NCBI GenBank assembly: GCA_937888765.1
Contig: CALASU010000165.1
Span: 1-9,712 of the forward strand
DNA: 9,712 nt
Origin: an uncultured Clostridia bacterium
GTDB lineage: Bacteria; Bacillota; Clostridia; Lachnospirales; Anaerotignaceae
Direction: 5' to 3'
Under the pieces are notes generated by a model. It was not told the origin of the DNA, searched no databases, and saw only the letters and a program-made list of their open reading frames with translations. This document shows, in pieces, positions 1-7,467 of this stretch. Each line of letters starts with the position of its first letter. Position 1 is the stretch's first letter. Position numbers and translations under genes: made by a program.

Positions 1-144
1 ATGGATCGGCAGAATCTGCCAGTAGGTCTGACCGGCCGCCTGCAGCCAGTCTACAAATTTATATGCTTCTTCGGAGAAACAGCCAATGCCGTATTTTCCG
101 GGTAAGCTTGTAATCGGCATCAGAATGCCCGCTGTTCTTTTCAT
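1..144 (-). CDS. malQ: 4-alpha-glucanotransferase (amylomaltase), N-terminal 48 codons, cut by window edge
   Basis: MalQ transfers 1,4-alpha-glucan segments between maltodextrins and releases glucose, acting in the cytoplasm in maltose and maltodextrin breakdown. The visible residues begin MKRTAGILMPITSLPG, then KYGIGCFSEEAYKFVDWL and QTYWQILPIH, which is the characteristic start of the GH77 family. The catalytic residues lie outside the window. Three consecutive in-frame ATGs occur at 150, 147 and 144. The AAAGGAG ribosome site lies 2, 5 and 8 nt from them, so 144 (or 147) is preferred over 150. The ATG at 150 overlaps the stop of the upstream phosphatase-like gene as ATGA, indicating translational coupling. 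The gene is the third member of the PTS operon. The family call is from memory of the N-terminal motif; most of the protein is unseen. Confidence 0.9.
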   Translation of the reverse strand, partial: MKRTAGILMPITSLPGKYGIGCFSEEAYKFVDWLQAAGQTYWQILPIH

Positions 145-146
145 CA

Positions 147-1007
147 TCATTTCTCCTTTACATCGACAAGAACCCCAAAATGATCCGATACGACAGGTTC
201 CTGCATTCCATTAAACAGAATACGGGAGGAATATACCTCTCTCGCCTGACTGCACCAGATATAATCCAGACGAAGCCCTTTTATGGTTTCATCAGGCAGC
301 TTATCTCTCCAGCCGTCAATAATCCCTGCAACCGTAAAATCACTTTCTTTTTTCTCTGCCGCCATGTGCATATCCACCCAGCCATCCAGACGGATCTGTG
401 CATAGCTCTGATCGCAGAAAATATCAGGGGCATTAAAATCTCCCATCAGCCATACAGGGACTTCTGCAGAAGGCTGTTCCATCTGTTGCATCTGTTCTTT
501 CAGCTTTTTCCACTGTTCCAGGAAAGGCTCTTCCGCATCATTCCACCAACCTAAGTGAATGCTGTAAAACCAGTCCTTTAATCCTTCCACCTGTATGCCT
601 AAAACAGCACGGGTACGCCAATTATAATAGTCATTTGCTTTACTGATCGGGAAAGCCACTGCATTGGTAATCTTTTTATTGAGAACCAGAATGCCTACAC
701 CTTCATCATATTTCCCATAGCCAAGCTTAATGGGCAGCCACACCCAGGAACAGGCAACCCCTGCCTGACGCAGGCGATAAGCCACCTGCGCCATATAGTT
801 ATCCCGCTTCAACGGAACCTGTGTCGGGATTACATACTGTCCTTCTTTTAAGAATTCCTCCGCTTCCATTGCATCTGCCGTCTGGTTTACTTCCTGCAGT
901 GCAATAATATCCGGTTTTTCTTTCAAAATGCTTTCTACAAACCATTCCAGTTTCTGCTGATAATTTTCTTCCTGCAGAGAATGAGTATTCAATGTCAAAA
1001 GTTTCAT
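147..1007 (-). CDS. endonuclease/exonuclease/phosphatase (EEP) family protein in maltose PTS operon
   Basis: A 286-residue soluble protein with the full EEP (exonuclease III/DNase I-like) set of metal and active-site motifs: LTLNTHS (Asn7), IIALQEV (Glu39), YSIHLGWW (His151), LMGDFNAP (Asp190, Asn192), RLDYIW (Asp248) and VVSDHFG (Asp275-His276). No signal peptide or membrane segment is visible, so it should be cytoplasmic. The family hydrolyses phosphodiester or phosphomonoester bonds in nucleic acids, nucleotides, lipids or inositol phosphates; the substrate here is unknown. The start at 1007 is chosen because MKLLTLN is the usual family beginning and GAGG lies 7 nt upstream; an upstream start at 1052 would overlap nothing useful and has no ribosome site. 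It lies 31 bp after the PTS gene and overlaps malQ by ATGA. The setting suggests a role tied to sugar or sugar-phosphate metabolism rather than DNA repair, which is inference. Confidence 0.88.
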   Translation of the reverse strand: MKLLTLNTHSLQEENYQQKLEWFVESILKEKPDIIALQEVNQTADAMEAEEFLKEGQYVIPTQVPLKRDNYMAQVAYRLRQAGVACSWVWLPIKLGYGKYDEGVGILVLNKKITNAVAFPISKANDYYNWRTRAVLGIQVEGLKDWFYSIHLGWWNDAEEPFLEQWKKLKEQMQQMEQPSAEVPVWLMGDFNAPDIFCDQSYAQIRLDGWVDMHMAAEKKESDFTVAGIIDGWRDKLPDETIKGLRLDYIWCSQAREVYSSRILFNGMQEPVVSDHFGVLVDVKEK

Positions 1008-1038
1008 AGAATCGCCTCGTTCGTATTTCTTGTTATAC

Positions 1039-3264
1039 TTACAGAATATCATTGATATCGGATTTTAAAACATCGGCTTTCGGACCATAAACTGCCTGAA
1101 TGCCGTTGTCCTTTTTAATCAGACCCAAAGCCCCTTCTGCCTTCCATTCAGCAGTATCTGCAACTTTATCCAAATCTTTTACTGTAACACGCAGACGTGT
1201 CATACAAGCATCCACCAGTGTAATGTTTTCTCTGCCGCCCAGCAGTGCAATGATACGTTCTGCCTGTGTATTGCCATTTGTTTTGTTTTCCGCTGCAGCT
1301 TCTTCACCTTCACTTTCATCAGTGTAGTTACCCAGACGACCGGGAGTTGCAAACTGAAATTTACCGATCATAAAGTATGCTGCCAGATAGCCGATCACTA
1401 AGAATACCGCACAGCACAGGATGAAGTTCACAATATCGCCGCTCAGACCCGCTTTTAAAGACATAGGTACACGTGTCAGGAATTCCAGATTACCGAAGGA
1501 ATGCAGACGCAGATCAATCAGACCTGCCATTGCAAAGGCACATCCCTGCAGCAGTGCATACACAATATACAGAGGCAGTGCACAGAACATGAACATGAAT
1601 TCCAGAGGCTCTGTTACACCTGTCAGAAAAACTGCCAGTACTGTAGAGATAAACATGGAACGATAGTTTTTTCTTTTATCTGCATCTACACGGCGATACA
1701 TTGCCAGTGCGATACCCAGCAGCAGACCTGTTGCACCGATCATCTGACCTACCTTGAAGCGGGCAGGTGTAACTGTGTTTAACAGTGTTTCATATGCCGC
1801 CATATTCCCTGCATCCTTGAAGTTGATGAGGTCTGTAACCCATGCCAGCCACAGAGGATCCTGACCGAATACTTCCGCACCCGCATTGACACCTGTCTGG
1901 ATCATATATGTGCCGCCGAAAGATGTATAGTTCATAGGAATCGTCAGCATATGGTGCAGACCGAAAGGCAGCAGCAGACGTTCCAATGTACCATAGATAA
2001 AAGGTGCTAATACGGGAGAAGTTGCAGAAGAACCTGCAATCCAGATACCGAAAGCATTGATACCCGCCTGAACTACAGGCCATACAGCCGCCATAATCAG
2101 AGAAACAATCGTAGAATACCAGATAACCGCCAGCGGAACAAAACGCTTGCCGTTGAAAAATGCCAATGCTTCCGGCAATCTGCGGAAATTATAATATTTA
2201 TTATAAACTGTGCCGCCGACAAAACCGGAAATGATACCTACAAAAACACCCATATTCAAAGCCGGAGAACCAAGAATATTTGTAAAGTAGTTTGCAACCA
2301 GCATTTCCTGTCCGAAGAAAGAGGAAACCATCGCACCTTCTGTTGTCAGCATATCGCCTGTTACACCGAATACAGCACCTGTAATACGGTTAATCAGTAT
2401 AAATGCAATGATCGCCGCAAACGCACCGCCCGCTCTTTCCTTTGCCCAGGAACCGCCAATGGCTGCCGCAAAGAGGATGTGCAGGTTTGTGATAATCGCC
2501 CATCCGATATTTTCCATCGTAGAGCCAACGATCATCAGAAAAGACAGATCTGCCATCTGGAACAGTTTTCCGACACTCAGCATGATACCTGCCGCAGGCA
2601 TAACCGCAATTACTGTCATCAGCACTTTCCCCAGCTTTTGCAGAAAATCGAAATTGATGCCCATTTTTTTCTTTTCTGTTTCTTCTGCTGCGGATTCTGC
2701 TTTCTTTTCTTCTGTTATTTTTTCTTCTGTTATTTTTTCTTCTGTTATTTTTTCTTCTATTACCTTTTCTTCTTCCGCTGCGGATATTTCTCCTAATGTG
2801 ATTACAGTATCTTTTCCTGCTGTCACCATGCCGCTTGCGGCATGTATCGGTAATTCATCCGCATCATCACAGATCAAAACAGGTGTAATCGTGGGAACAT
2901 TTCTGCTTTTCAAAAATTCCAGATCCACTTCTGCGATCAATTCGCCTGCTTTTACCAGATCACCTACCTGCACATGGCTGGTAAATCCTTCTCCTTTCAG
3001 GGCAACGCTGTCCAGACCAACATGGACCAGAATCTCCAGATCATCATCAGACGAAAAACCATATGCGTGCAACGTTTCTGCAACACTGACCACTTCGCCG
3101 TTTACAGGTGCATAGATTTTTCCATCTTCCGGAATGATCGCCATACCATCACCTAAAATTTTCTGGGAAAAAACCGCATCAGGCACTTCTTCCAAGGGAA
3201 CAGCCTTACCTGTCAGCGGTGCAAGTATGAACTTTTTCAGTTCTGCATTGGTTGTGCTATTCAT
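1039..3264 (-). CDS. PTS permease IIA-IIC-IIB, glucose/maltose (Glc) family
   Basis: A 741-residue membrane permease that imports and phosphorylates a glucose-type sugar using phosphate from HPr. The IIA(Glc) domain spans about residues 20-157 (KILGDGMAIIPEDGKIYAPV, His66, and the expected phospho-histidine His81 in ILVHVGLDS). An acidic/lysine linker with KITEE repeats follows (about 164-200). The multi-spanning IIC domain spans about 205-640 and includes GLHHMLTIPMN and GVTEPLEFMF. The IIB domain spans about 668-741, with the phosphorylated cysteine predicted at Cys687 in DACMTRLRV. The start at 3264 is supported by AAAGGA 7 nt upstream and by family alignment; an upstream ATG at 3393 would run through the promoter. 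Substrate is inferred as maltose or a related glucoside because malQ and a MalR-like regulator are neighbours. It resembles streptococcal MalT/PtsG proteins, but glucose specificity cannot be excluded. Confidence 0.93.
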   Translation of the reverse strand: MNSTTNAELKKFILAPLTGKAVPLEEVPDAVFSQKILGDGMAIIPEDGKIYAPVNGEVVSVAETLHAYGFSSDDDLEILVHVGLDSVALKGEGFTSHVQVGDLVKAGELIAEVDLEFLKSRNVPTITPVLICDDADELPIHAASGMVTAGKDTVITLGEISAAEEEKVIEEKITEEKITEEKITEEKKAESAAEETEKKKMGINFDFLQKLGKVLMTVIAVMPAAGIMLSVGKLFQMADLSFLMIVGSTMENIGWAIITNLHILFAAAIGGSWAKERAGGAFAAIIAFILINRITGAVFGVTGDMLTTEGAMVSSFFGQEMLVANYFTNILGSPALNMGVFVGIISGFVGGTVYNKYYNFRRLPEALAFFNGKRFVPLAVIWYSTIVSLIMAAVWPVVQAGINAFGIWIAGSSATSPVLAPFIYGTLERLLLPFGLHHMLTIPMNYTSFGGTYMIQTGVNAGAEVFGQDPLWLAWVTDLINFKDAGNMAAYETLLNTVTPARFKVGQMIGATGLLLGIALAMYRRVDADKRKNYRSMFISTVLAVFLTGVTEPLEFMFMFCALPLYIVYALLQGCAFAMAGLIDLRLHSFGNLEFLTRVPMSLKAGLSGDIVNFILCCAVFLVIGYLAAYFMIGKFQFATPGRLGNYTDESEGEEAAAENKTNGNTQAERIIALLGGRENITLVDACMTRLRVTVKDLDKVADTAEWKAEGALGLIKKDNGIQAVYGPKADVLKSDINDIL
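2709..2768 (-). repeat. 15-bp in-frame tandem repeat in the IIA-IIC linker
   Basis: Three exact copies of the 15-bp unit cttctgttatttttt (plus-strand reading) and a fourth degenerate copy (cttctattacctttt) lie head to tail. On the coding minus strand they encode the five-residue repeat KITEE, ending with a KVIEE-type unit. Because 15 is a multiple of three, copy-number change by slippage would alter linker length without breaking the frame. Confidence 0.9.
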
Positions 3265-3312
3265 TTTCTTTTCCTTTCTTTCGTTCATTGTTTGCATTAA
3301 GTTTCTGCAACA

Positions 3313-3341
3313 ATAATACATTGATTGCATTATTTTTGCAA
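3313..3341 (-). promoter_or_regulatory. sigma-A promoter of the PTS-EEP-malQ operon
   Basis: Minus-strand TTGCAA (3336-3341) and TATTAT (3313-3318) are separated by exactly 17 bp. The predicted transcription start is near 3306, giving a leader of about 42 nt before the ATG at 3264. The weak -35 box (4/6) fits a promoter under activation or repression. The -35 box lies inside the possible cre/LacI-type operator at 3337-3349. Confidence 0.65.
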
Positions 3342-3349
3342 GCGTTTCA
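3337..3349. promoter_or_regulatory. possible cre or LacI-family operator over the PTS -35 box
   Basis: TGCAAGCGTTTCA is a 13-bp dyad around a central GCG with four of five arm positions complementary. It fits the degenerate catabolite-responsive-element pattern with one mismatch but misses the stricter cre consensus at two places. Binding here would directly block the -35 box, consistent with glucose repression through CcpA or local repression through the divergent regulator. Which protein binds cannot be decided from sequence. Confidence 0.4.
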
Positions 3350-3376
3350 TACAATAAATTCCATATTTCTACACTA

Positions 3377-3406
3377 TGCACAATTATTTTCACTGTATTT
3401 TGTGCA
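3377..3406. repeat. inverted TGCACAA / TTGTGCA half-sites
   Basis: TGCACAA at 3377-3383 and TTGTGCA at 3400-3406 are exact inverted heptamers with a 16-bp gap. The same heptamer forms the arms of the palindrome at 3415-3448, so the divergent region holds four copies. They probably belong to one binding system, perhaps as auxiliary operators. Confidence 0.5.
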
Positions 3407-3414
3407 ACATAATT

Positions 3415-3448
3415 ATATATTTGTGCAAACGAATTTGCACAAATATAT
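3415..3448. promoter_or_regulatory. 34-bp perfect palindrome, putative operator of the divergent mal region
   Basis: Arms of 15 bp (3415-3429 and 3434-3448) are exactly complementary around the 4-bp spacer CGAA; the inner part reads TTGTGCAAA-CGAA-TTTGCACAA. It sits 17 bp upstream of the regulator's -35 box and 73 bp upstream of the PTS -35 box. There is no following T-run, so it is not a terminator. The TGCAAA/TTTGCA core around a CG resembles LacI/GalR-family operators, making the divergent MalR-like protein the leading candidate ligand. That assignment is inference. Confidence 0.7.
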
Positions 3449-3465
3449 TTTTAACTTTCATAAAA

Positions 3466-3494
3466 TTGACATTTTATCAGCATTCCTGTACAAT
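3466..3494 (+). promoter_or_regulatory. sigma-A promoter of the LacI/MalR-type regulator
   Basis: TTGACA (3466-3471, perfect) and TACAAT (3489-3494, 5/6) are separated by 17 bp. The predicted start is near 3501, with a leader of about 55 nt to the ATG at 3556. The palindrome at 3415-3448 lies just upstream. Confidence 0.8.
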
Positions 3495-3555
3495 GAAACA
3501 TATAGAAAACATTTGCATAAAACATTATATTTATTTCATAAAAGGAAGTGTTTAT

Positions 3556-4578
3556 ATGGCAGTAACCATTAAAGATGTAGCAAAGCTGGCAGGTGTTTCC
3601 CCTTCTACGGTTTCTCGTGTATGCAACGATAATCCTGCGATCAGCAGAGAAACCAGAGAACGTGTACAAAAAGCTATGTCACAGCTGGGGTATGAGTCGC
3701 CTTCCGGCGGCAATGATACACAGCCCAATACTTCGGTAAAAATGATCGGTATCATCCTGCCGCCTTCCCAAGTAGATGTATACGACAATACCTTCTATCT
3801 GAAAGCGATCAGAGGCATCAGCCGTTTCTGCAATCAACAGCAGGTTGCAACAAATGTCATTACAGGCAAGGATTACGAGGAAATTCTGCAGTCTATTCAG
3901 ACACTCCACCGCAGCGGCATGGCGGACGGTTTTATTCTGCTCTATTCTTTTAAGGATGATATTGTTGTGGATTATCTCTGTGAAAACGGTTTATTATATG
4001 TGATCGTAGGAAAAGCAAATGAGCTGGCAAATCAGACGATTTCCATTGACAATGATAATCTGCTGGCAGGAAGAGAAGCAACCGATTATCTGTATGATCT
4101 GGGACATCGCCGTATCGGTTATCTTGGTGGTAAGGATGACTTTCTGTATGCCTTTGACAGAAAATCCGGGTATCAGCTGTCTTTGCTGCAACACGGATTA
4201 CAGGTAAAACCGGAATATTGTTTTGAAATCGAAAGTGTACAAAATGATAATCTCAGTATGCTGAAAGAGCTTTTACAGCAGGAAAACAGACCCACAGCAT
4301 TTGTAGTCAGCGATGATATGCTCGCACTGGCACTTGAAAGAGTCTGTGCACAGACACAGCTCTCTATTCCCGATGATATTTCCATCATCTCTTTCAATAA
4401 CTCTATGTATGCAAAACTTGCTTCCCCTCAGCTGACTTCTGTAGATATCAACTCTTTCCAGCTTGGACATGAAGCCGCTTCGCAGATCATCAATCATGCA
4501 GATTATCCAAATCTGATGGCAACCAAAATCGTTGTTCCGCACCAGATTGTAGAACGGGATAGCTGTAAAAAAATATAA
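3556..4578 (+). CDS. LacI/GalR-family transcriptional regulator, MalR-like
   Basis: A 340-residue DNA-binding sugar-responsive regulator. The N-terminal helix-turn-helix is clear (VTIKDVAKLAGVSPSTVSRV, residues 3-22), followed by NPAISRETRERV and LGY (44-46). The rest is the periplasmic-binding-protein-like effector domain, starting MIGIILP and including SIDNDN, HRRIGYLGG, FVVSDDMLA, and VDINSFQLG near the C-terminus, a stretch shared with streptococcal MalR. The ATG at 3556 is chosen because GGAAG lies 7 nt upstream and this is the family's normal start; an upstream ATG at 3376 would place the promoter inside the gene. It is divergent from the maltose PTS operon and probably controls it and itself. 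Oddity: the hinge-helix motif PNxxARSL usual after GY is missing; the sequence there is ESPSGGNDTQPN. Confidence 0.9.
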   Translation: MAVTIKDVAKLAGVSPSTVSRVCNDNPAISRETRERVQKAMSQLGYESPSGGNDTQPNTSVKMIGIILPPSQVDVYDNTFYLKAIRGISRFCNQQQVATNVITGKDYEEILQSIQTLHRSGMADGFILLYSFKDDIVVDYLCENGLLYVIVGKANELANQTISIDNDNLLAGREATDYLYDLGHRRIGYLGGKDDFLYAFDRKSGYQLSLLQHGLQVKPEYCFEIESVQNDNLSMLKELLQQENRPTAFVVSDDMLALALERVCAQTQLSIPDDISIISFNNSMYAKLASPQLTSVDINSFQLGHEAASQIINHADYPNLMATKIVVPHQIVERDSCKKI

Positions 4579-4594
4579 AAAGGGATTAGATATT

Positions 4595-4619
4595 TCGAGG
4601 GACACTGTCCCTCGATTTT
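4595..4619 (+). terminator. rho-independent terminator after the MalR-like gene
   Basis: Inverted repeat TCGAGGGACA / TGTCCCTCGA (4595-4604 and 4606-4615) with a single central base, so an effective 3-nt loop, followed by TTTT and a T-rich stretch. It starts 16 bp after the regulator's stop codon. Confidence 0.85.
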
Positions 4620-4707
4620 CCTTTATGAATAAATTTAATGACCGGCTGCTAACCATACGATTCCCTGTAATGCTCTAAAGGTTCTGTACTTTCGCTGTCG
4701 GAATCCT

Positions 4708-4731
4708 AAAAAACAGGGTAAAATACCCTGT
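4708..4731 (-). terminator. second rho-independent terminator downstream of the M56 protease gene
   Basis: On the minus strand an 8-bp stem ACAGGGTA / TACCCTGT (4713-4731, loop of three bases) is followed by a run of six T (4708-4713). It backs up the terminator at 4774-4802 and separates this unit from the convergent MalR-like gene. The stretch 4620-4707 shows no recognisable gene or site. Confidence 0.7.
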
Positions 4732-4773
4732 ATACATACTCTTTATATATTCTTTTTTCCTCTCTTTTTTCAC

Positions 4774-4802
4774 AAAAAAAGCAGGTCTGCCGCAGACCCA
4801 CT
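4774..4802 (-). terminator. rho-independent terminator of the blaI-M56 unit
   Basis: On the minus strand a stem with core GGTCTG / CAGACC, extended by two G-U pairs and a G-C pair, closes on a 3-nt loop and is followed by seven T. It lies about 30 bp beyond the M56 stop codon. Confidence 0.8.
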
Positions 4803-4831
4803 TTCTTTTTCATCTGAAAATCCATTCTTTA

Positions 4832-7465
4832 TCATTCAAACATAGGAATTGCGTTAATATAGGCAGCAACCGCATTCAATGTTTCTTCGTCCGCATAAGA
4901 GGAAATATATACAGGAATATTTCCCCCATAATAGGCATTCATGTAATAAATGATATTCTGCCACATCAGCATATGCACATTCCCGCCATCCATCATTTCG
5001 CGTGCCAGTCCAAAATGTCCTTTGCACATTTCTTTGATAGAATCATCATAATAACTGCCGTCCATTGCTTCCGTCCACTCCTGCAATACCCAGTCTTCAT
5101 TCTGTTTTTCAAAATCCAGTCTGGAAGGAATCACAGAACCTCCCCGTTCAAAAAAGCCATAGCCTTTCTTTGTGCGTGTCAGCACATAATCCTGCTGAAA
5201 GATCGTCACAAAAACCTGCATTCGCTTTCCTTCTTCATGAATTTTGTGAATGTAGGGAGCATAGAGAGAAACCGTATGGCTTAATCCAATACCCTTTGGA
5301 TTATATCTGTTTTCAAGAGCATCATAAACTGCTTTGATTCGATCCTCTTCGCCCGCTCTGATGATACTCCGATTGTCTATATCACTGATACCCAAGCTGC
5401 ATTTTTCTTCCAGTTCGGGGGTATAGCTCTTTTTATCATAAGCAAAATTGACTGCCAGTGTGGAATCGTAACCTGCATATAGCTGATACCACTGTGAAGG
5501 GCTAATGTCAGTCCGTCTTTGCTCACCCAGAATGTCCTGACAGGCAAACATCATGATGTAGCCCTCCAGCCCATCTCCTGCTCTGCCTTCTGCAAAGGAA
5601 GCGAGGAACTCTCTCAGAGCGGGCTCGCCGATTTTTATCAGTTCTTCATATTCTGCACAGTTGATGTAATCCAAAGGAGCAGAGGATGTCAGACCCTGCT
5701 CATTGGCAATATAATAGAGCAGACTGTCTGCATGGATCATCTGATAGGTCATGCTGACTCCTGCAATGCCCGTTTCAGAAATCCCCTCTGCCATTTCTTC
5801 ACCGCTGAGCATATCGTTCATGCGGGCCTGCGCCGCTTCATCATCCAGATGCATCAGCTCATAAATTTCTTTTGGGGTGTTGATTCCTTCATAATAATAT
5901 CTGTTAATAGCAGAAACAAACTGCATAAAGGTATCTTCGTCCTGTGCAAATTCCCGAATATCCTTATCGCCGAAGAAACGCTTCATCCGTTCTCGGTCAG
6001 AAGCAAGCTCGATCATGACTTCTCCATAAGCCGGGTTTTCTCCTTCTGCCCCCTGATGAAATGCGTATTCAAAATAATTGGCATTATCCACCAATGTCAG
6101 AAAAATCATTCCATGAATGCCTGACCAGCGGGCATCCATGTACCCATCACCTTCATATTCATAAGAGGTTTCCCCTGTCGCTGTCCAGTTCAGATGCCGC
6201 ATCACACCATAGGGAGTTACCTCTGTAAACAATTCCATTCCCTCTTCATGGGGTGTTACACCATCAGGCAGAGGCAATGCCCCCATGATCTTCCCAACAC
6301 CTACATGGTCACCAACATACTTCAGCTTTGCTGCATACAGATCTTTTACAAGCTGTTCCGTATACCCGCCGTAAACAACTTTTGTTTCCGGTGTTTTCTT
6401 CGGTCTCGGGGCTGTACATCCTACAAAAGCCGTGCCACCACAAATCAGAACCACTGCTGCCGTAAAGAGGGCAATCCCCCGTTTTTTCGTTGTCATATCG
6501 AAAATATTTTCAAATCTTGCTTTCAGTTCCTCCTTACTGCCTGAAAAAGCCGTACTCATCTGCATATTTTTACGATTGGCTTCCTTCACTGTCCGCAGAA
6601 TCGCCATACTGTATGCTTTTCTCTCCTGCATACCGCAGTTTTCCATCACTGCCAGATCACAGGAAAATTCCATATCCTTTTCTGCCCGTTTTGCCATCCA
6701 ATGCACAAACGGATTGAAGAAATGCAATGCCCTTGCCAGCATCAGAATCCCTTTCATCCATAAATCCTTTCGTTTGCAGTGGGTCAGCTCATGCTTCAGT
6801 ATCAGATACAGTTCTTCTTTATCCCCGTCTTCAGAATTGATATAGATTGTCGTTCCGAAAAATCCTGTACAAAGGGGACTTGGTAAACCACCGCAAAGAT
6901 ATATTTCAGGTCGTTTCTTCAGCTTCATTTCCCTGCAAAGCATATAATAGGTATCCAAAACTGCGGCATCTGATACCTTTCTCCTGCATCTTTTCAGCAT
7001 TCGTTTAAAACTGCTGTATTTCCCCCCCTGCCAAACAAGAAACAGCATCACACCTAAAAACCATAGTATCTCAGGATACGCCAGAAAGAAGTCTACAGGA
7101 CTCTGATAACTGCTGTTTGTATCCAAATGAATTGCAGACGGCTGTGTTCTGTCTTCTGTCAGCAGCGTTTCTGCAGAAAGCGGCTTCCTGCTCGTTTCAT
7201 CAATAACAAAATGCTCTGTTCTTTTCGCCAGAAATTCTCTCGTTTCTTTCTGGAGAGAAGGCACTTCCATCTGCATCCCCTGCATCTGTGCAGGCAAATC
7301 AATCTGTATCGGCATACAAAGTCTTACCGCAATGACCAGCCACAGCAAGTATCGCCACTTTACCCCGTATCGTTTTCCCAAAATATCGGAACACAATGCC
7401 AATACAAAAATCACGGGAACAGCAAACAGACTCATTTCCCATATATTCTGAAAAATCGCATCCAT
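4832..7465 (-). CDS. M56-family (BlaR1/MecR1-like) membrane metalloprotease sensor with DUF4825-type and unknown C-terminal regions
   Basis: An 877-residue signal transducer that should sit in the cytoplasmic membrane and inactivate the partner BlaI-type repressor by proteolysis. Hydrophobic segments lie near residues 8-29, 36-52 and 126-146. The gluzincin zinc motif HELTH is at 225-229, with the likely third ligand Glu266 in MEFSCD, and another membrane segment lies at 330-348. The extracellular part begins with a DUF4825-like stretch (about 365-490: LYAAKLKYVGDHVGVGKIMGAL). A further 350 residues follow, ending with the WTxxxDGSYY motif seen in clostridial relatives. No penicillin-binding SxxK/SxN/KTG sensor is evident. 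It overlaps the blaI-type gene by ATGA if started at 7471; the ATG at 7465 is preferred because AGGTGG is better spaced and relatives begin MDxIF. The signal sensed is unknown. Confidence 0.9.
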   Translation of the reverse strand: MDAIFQNIWEMSLFAVPVIFVLALCSDILGKRYGVKWRYLLWLVIAVRLCMPIQIDLPAQMQGMQMEVPSLQKETREFLAKRTEHFVIDETSRKPLSAETLLTEDRTQPSAIHLDTNSSYQSPVDFFLAYPEILWFLGVMLFLVWQGGKYSSFKRMLKRCRRKVSDAAVLDTYYMLCREMKLKKRPEIYLCGGLPSPLCTGFFGTTIYINSEDGDKEELYLILKHELTHCKRKDLWMKGILMLARALHFFNPFVHWMAKRAEKDMEFSCDLAVMENCGMQERKAYSMAILRTVKEANRKNMQMSTAFSGSKEELKARFENIFDMTTKKRGIALFTAAVVLICGGTAFVGCTAPRPKKTPETKVVYGGYTEQLVKDLYAAKLKYVGDHVGVGKIMGALPLPDGVTPHEEGMELFTEVTPYGVMRHLNWTATGETSYEYEGDGYMDARWSGIHGMIFLTLVDNANYFEYAFHQGAEGENPAYGEVMIELASDRERMKRFFGDKDIREFAQDEDTFMQFVSAINRYYYEGINTPKEIYELMHLDDEAAQARMNDMLSGEEMAEGISETGIAGVSMTYQMIHADSLLYYIANEQGLTSSAPLDYINCAEYEELIKIGEPALREFLASFAEGRAGDGLEGYIMMFACQDILGEQRRTDISPSQWYQLYAGYDSTLAVNFAYDKKSYTPELEEKCSLGISDIDNRSIIRAGEEDRIKAVYDALENRYNPKGIGLSHTVSLYAPYIHKIHEEGKRMQVFVTIFQQDYVLTRTKKGYGFFERGGSVIPSRLDFEKQNEDWVLQEWTEAMDGSYYDDSIKEMCKGHFGLAREMMDGGNVHMLMWQNIIYYMNAYYGGNIPVYISSYADEETLNAVAAYINAIPMFE

Positions 7466-7467
7466 AG

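Noticed and set aside
2709..2768. Short regular repeats considered as a CRISPR array
   Set aside because: Units are contiguous 15-mers without spacers inside a coding sequence; no cas genes are present.
2408..3115. 235-codon plus-strand open frame
   Set aside because: It lies antisense within the PTS gene, is low-complexity (serine/phenylalanine runs mirror the KITEE repeat), and has no ribosome site.
3376..3555. 60-codon N-terminal extension of the LacI-type regulator
   Set aside because: It would include the predicted promoter and leader; the family start MAVTIKDVA has its own well-spaced ribosome site.
5519..6124. 201-codon plus-strand open frame
   Set aside because: Antisense to the well-supported M56 gene; composition is that of a shadow frame.
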